Shown one piece after another: positions 62,584 to 64,000 of a DNA stretch of 64,000 bases. Location of the stretch: assembly GCA_050010535.1 (NCBI GenBank), contig JBEKKT010000007.1:1-64000 (forward strand). The letters are read 5' to 3'. The first letter of the stretch is position 1; every line of letters begins with the position of its first letter. The notes below the pieces were generated by a model. The model was not told the DNA's origin, did not search any database, and was given only the letters and a program-made list of their open reading frames with translations. Origin of the DNA: JAJRAG01 sp050010535 (lineage in GTDB: Archaea > Thermoplasmatota > Thermoplasmata > Methanomassiliicoccales > JACIVX01). Both the position numbers and the translations under genes were made by a program.

Positions 62584-64000
62584 TCAAATTCCCAAAGTCC
62601 TCTCGAGGTCTTTCAGTGGGAGGGTGTTTATGACGTCCTTGTTCCCAAGCCAACCTCTTCTTCCTGTGGCGACGCCGAACATCATGTAATTCAGCTGAGG
62701 TATGCTATGTGCATCGGTCCCAATGGACAGAGTGACTCCCCTATCCTTCGCCTTCCTGCAGTTCAGGTCGTTGAGATCGAGCCGCTCCGGGAGGGCGTTT
62801 ATCTCAAGGAAGACTTTTTTCTCCAACGCGGCATCCATCACCCTGTCAATATTGACTTGGTAGGGCTCTCTTTGCTCAATGACCCTTCCTGTCGGATGCG
62901 CCAGGATTGTGAGGTAGTCGTTCGACATCGCGGCGACAATCCTGTCCGTCATCTCCTTCTCATCCATCTTGAATCCGGAGTGGACAGATCCGACCACGAA
63001 ATCGAGATCCTTCAGCATGCTATCTGGATAATCTAAGGTCCCATCGTTGCGGATCTCGACCTCCGTCCCCATGAGGACTCTGATCCCTTCTGTCTTCCCG
63101 GAGACACTTCTCACAATCTCGACGTTCCTCATCAGGTCCTCCTTCGAGACTCCGCCCGCCACCTTTAGTGATTCCGAATGGTCGGTTATTCCGATGTACT
63201 CGTACCCCCTGTTCTTGGCCTCAAGCGCTATTTCTTCCACCGTCGCGCTCCCGTCGCTTAGAGTCGAGTGCACGTGAAAATCACCCTTGATATCTCCGAG
63301 TTCAAGCAAGATAGGGAGTCTGTGGTCGATAGCAGCCTTGATCTCCCCTCTGTTCTCGCGGATCTCCGGCGGCATCACCTCAAGATCGAGAGCAGCATAC
63401 ACCTCCTCCTCTGTCCTGCTGGCTATCCTCTCATCAGTGTCCTTTGTGAAAACCCCATACTCGTTTATCTTGAGTCCTTTGTCGATCGCAAGCGACCTCA
63501 GCGAGATGTTGTGCTCTTTGGACCCGGTGAAGTACTGGAGCGCCGCACCATAGCTGTCAGTTTCCACCACTCTGATGTCGACCTGCACCCCCTCCTTCAG
63601 CCTGATGCTCGATTTCGTGTCGCCCTTCGCGATGACCTCCGAGACGTTCGGATTCCTGACGAAAATATCCATTACATTCTTGGGCTCGTCGCTGCCGACA
63701 AGGATGTCTATGTCGCCGATCGTCTCCCTCATTCGACGGAGGCTCCCCGCGACGCTTATCAGCTTGTAGCCTCCGGCCGTCACCATGTAGTCGACAATGC
63801 TTTTTGCGTAGAAGTACGCGTATCCTAGGAGCATCCGACCAGTTCGTTGCTCGAGAAGCTGGATCCCTTTGAGTATATTCTCTTCCGACCTACCGCCGAA
63901 GCCCTTCAGCCCGCGGATCCTGTGGTCCTCGGCCGCTTTCTTCAGCTCGTGTAGGTTCGTTATTTTCAGTTCCTTGTACAAACGCATGATCGTCTTCGGC
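62584..64000 (-). CDS. polX: Family X DNA polymerase/PHP exonuclease (PolX), N-terminus outside window
   Basis: At least 471 residues, ending at 62584; the frame is still open at the window edge. A helix-hairpin-helix region (IRGLKGFGGRSEENIL) precedes the nucleotidyltransferase core (VAGSLRRMRETIGDIDILV, with the DxD pair, and GVQVDIRVVE), followed by a PHP domain: GDFHVHSTLSDGSATVEEIA, GITDHSE, EINALPERLDLND, IGTDAHS. It combines gap-filling and 3-prime exonuclease activity in repair. Confidence 0.93.
   Translation of the reverse strand, partial: PKTIMRLYKELKITNLHELKKAAEDHRIRGLKGFGGRSEENILKGIQLLEQRTGRMLLGYAYFYAKSIVDYMVTAGGYKLISVAGSLRRMRETIGDIDILVGSDEPKNVMDIFVRNPNVSEVIAKGDTKSSIRLKEGVQVDIRVVETDSYGAALQYFTGSKEHNISLRSLAIDKGLKINEYGVFTKDTDERIASRTEEEVYAALDLEVMPPEIRENRGEIKAAIDHRLPILLELGDIKGDFHVHSTLSDGSATVEEIALEAKNRGYEYIGITDHSESLKVAGGVSKEDLMRNVEIVRSVSGKTEGIRVLMGTEVEIRNDGTLDYPDSMLKDLDFVVGSVHSGFKMDEKEMTDRIVAAMSNDYLTILAHPTGRVIEQREPYQVNIDRVMDAALEKKVFLEINALPERLDLNDLNCRKAKDRGVTLSIGTDAHSIPQLNYMMFGVATGRRGWLGNKDVINTLPLKDLERTLGI

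Noticed and set aside
1..64000. CRISPR arrays and complete insertion sequences
   Set aside because: No regularly spaced repeats and no intact transposase were seen.

Overview
The window is archaeal and most likely comes from a Thermoplasmata-like euryarchaeote; the phylum is inferred from gene content and is not proven. Archaeal markers include aIF2-gamma, aIF5B-type IF2, L7Ae, S28e, L24e, S6e, the proteasome-activating nucleotidase PAN, a thermosome, aMBF1, a GINS subunit, a HerA-type ATPase, CTP-dependent riboflavin kinase, archaeal-type ProS, pantoate kinase, a GPN-loop GTPase and form III RuBisCO with its AMP-pathway partners. A bacterial-type grpE-dnaK-dnaJ cluster is also present. Many genes have a TATA-like box 25-28 bases before the ATG, which suggests leaderless mRNAs. 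Genes inside operons overlap by 4 bases or carry GGAGG or GGTGA ribosome sites.

Layout. 1-7,500 is a surface-polysaccharide accessory region: a family 2 glycosyltransferase whose frame runs without a stop into a GC-richer piece of bacterial Kdo transferase (KdtA), an unrecognised locus protein, a DegT-type sugar aminotransferase, a decayed polysaccharide deacetylase and two intact ones. 7,500-9,770 is a polar amino acid ABC importer. 9,850-13,060 makes branched-chain amino acids (ilvB, ilvN, ilvE); ilvB is preceded by a 26-codon leader ORF ending in Leu/Val codons and then a hairpin, which looks like an attenuator. 13,847-16,886 encodes a 2-oxoacid:ferredoxin oxidoreductase. 17,763-23,216 is a translation cluster. 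23,213-30,375 holds a DUF2099 protein, riboflavin kinase, purSLQ, MarC, TrmI and a membrane zinc-ribbon protein.

30,376-31,990 is a sparse segment with a serine recombinase remnant. 32,046-41,652 carries ProS, PRPP synthetase, HerA, the coaBC-pantoate kinase-tmk group, an enolase-superfamily dehydratase, a Toprim protein and a DUF167 protein, with relics of panE and probably gcvPA. 41,836-47,910 has a radical SAM enzyme, a GINS subunit, an MBL hydrolase, a CBS protein, a tRNA-Lys that appears to have a T-loop intron, a GPN GTPase and small regulators. 47,892-58,806 is a protein quality-control region (PAN, thermosome, GrpE, DnaK, DnaJ) plus MFS and nuclease-like proteins. 58,796-62,500 is the AMP-to-3-phosphoglycerate pathway (R15P isomerase, RuBisCO III, AMP phosphorylase). 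The window ends inside a PolX gene.

The best candidates for something undescribed are the archaeal ilvB leader-peptide/hairpin and the T-loop-interrupted tRNA-Lys. A recurring theme is gene decay: deacetylase, methyltransferase, recombinase, panE and probably gcvPA remnants sit between intact genes.
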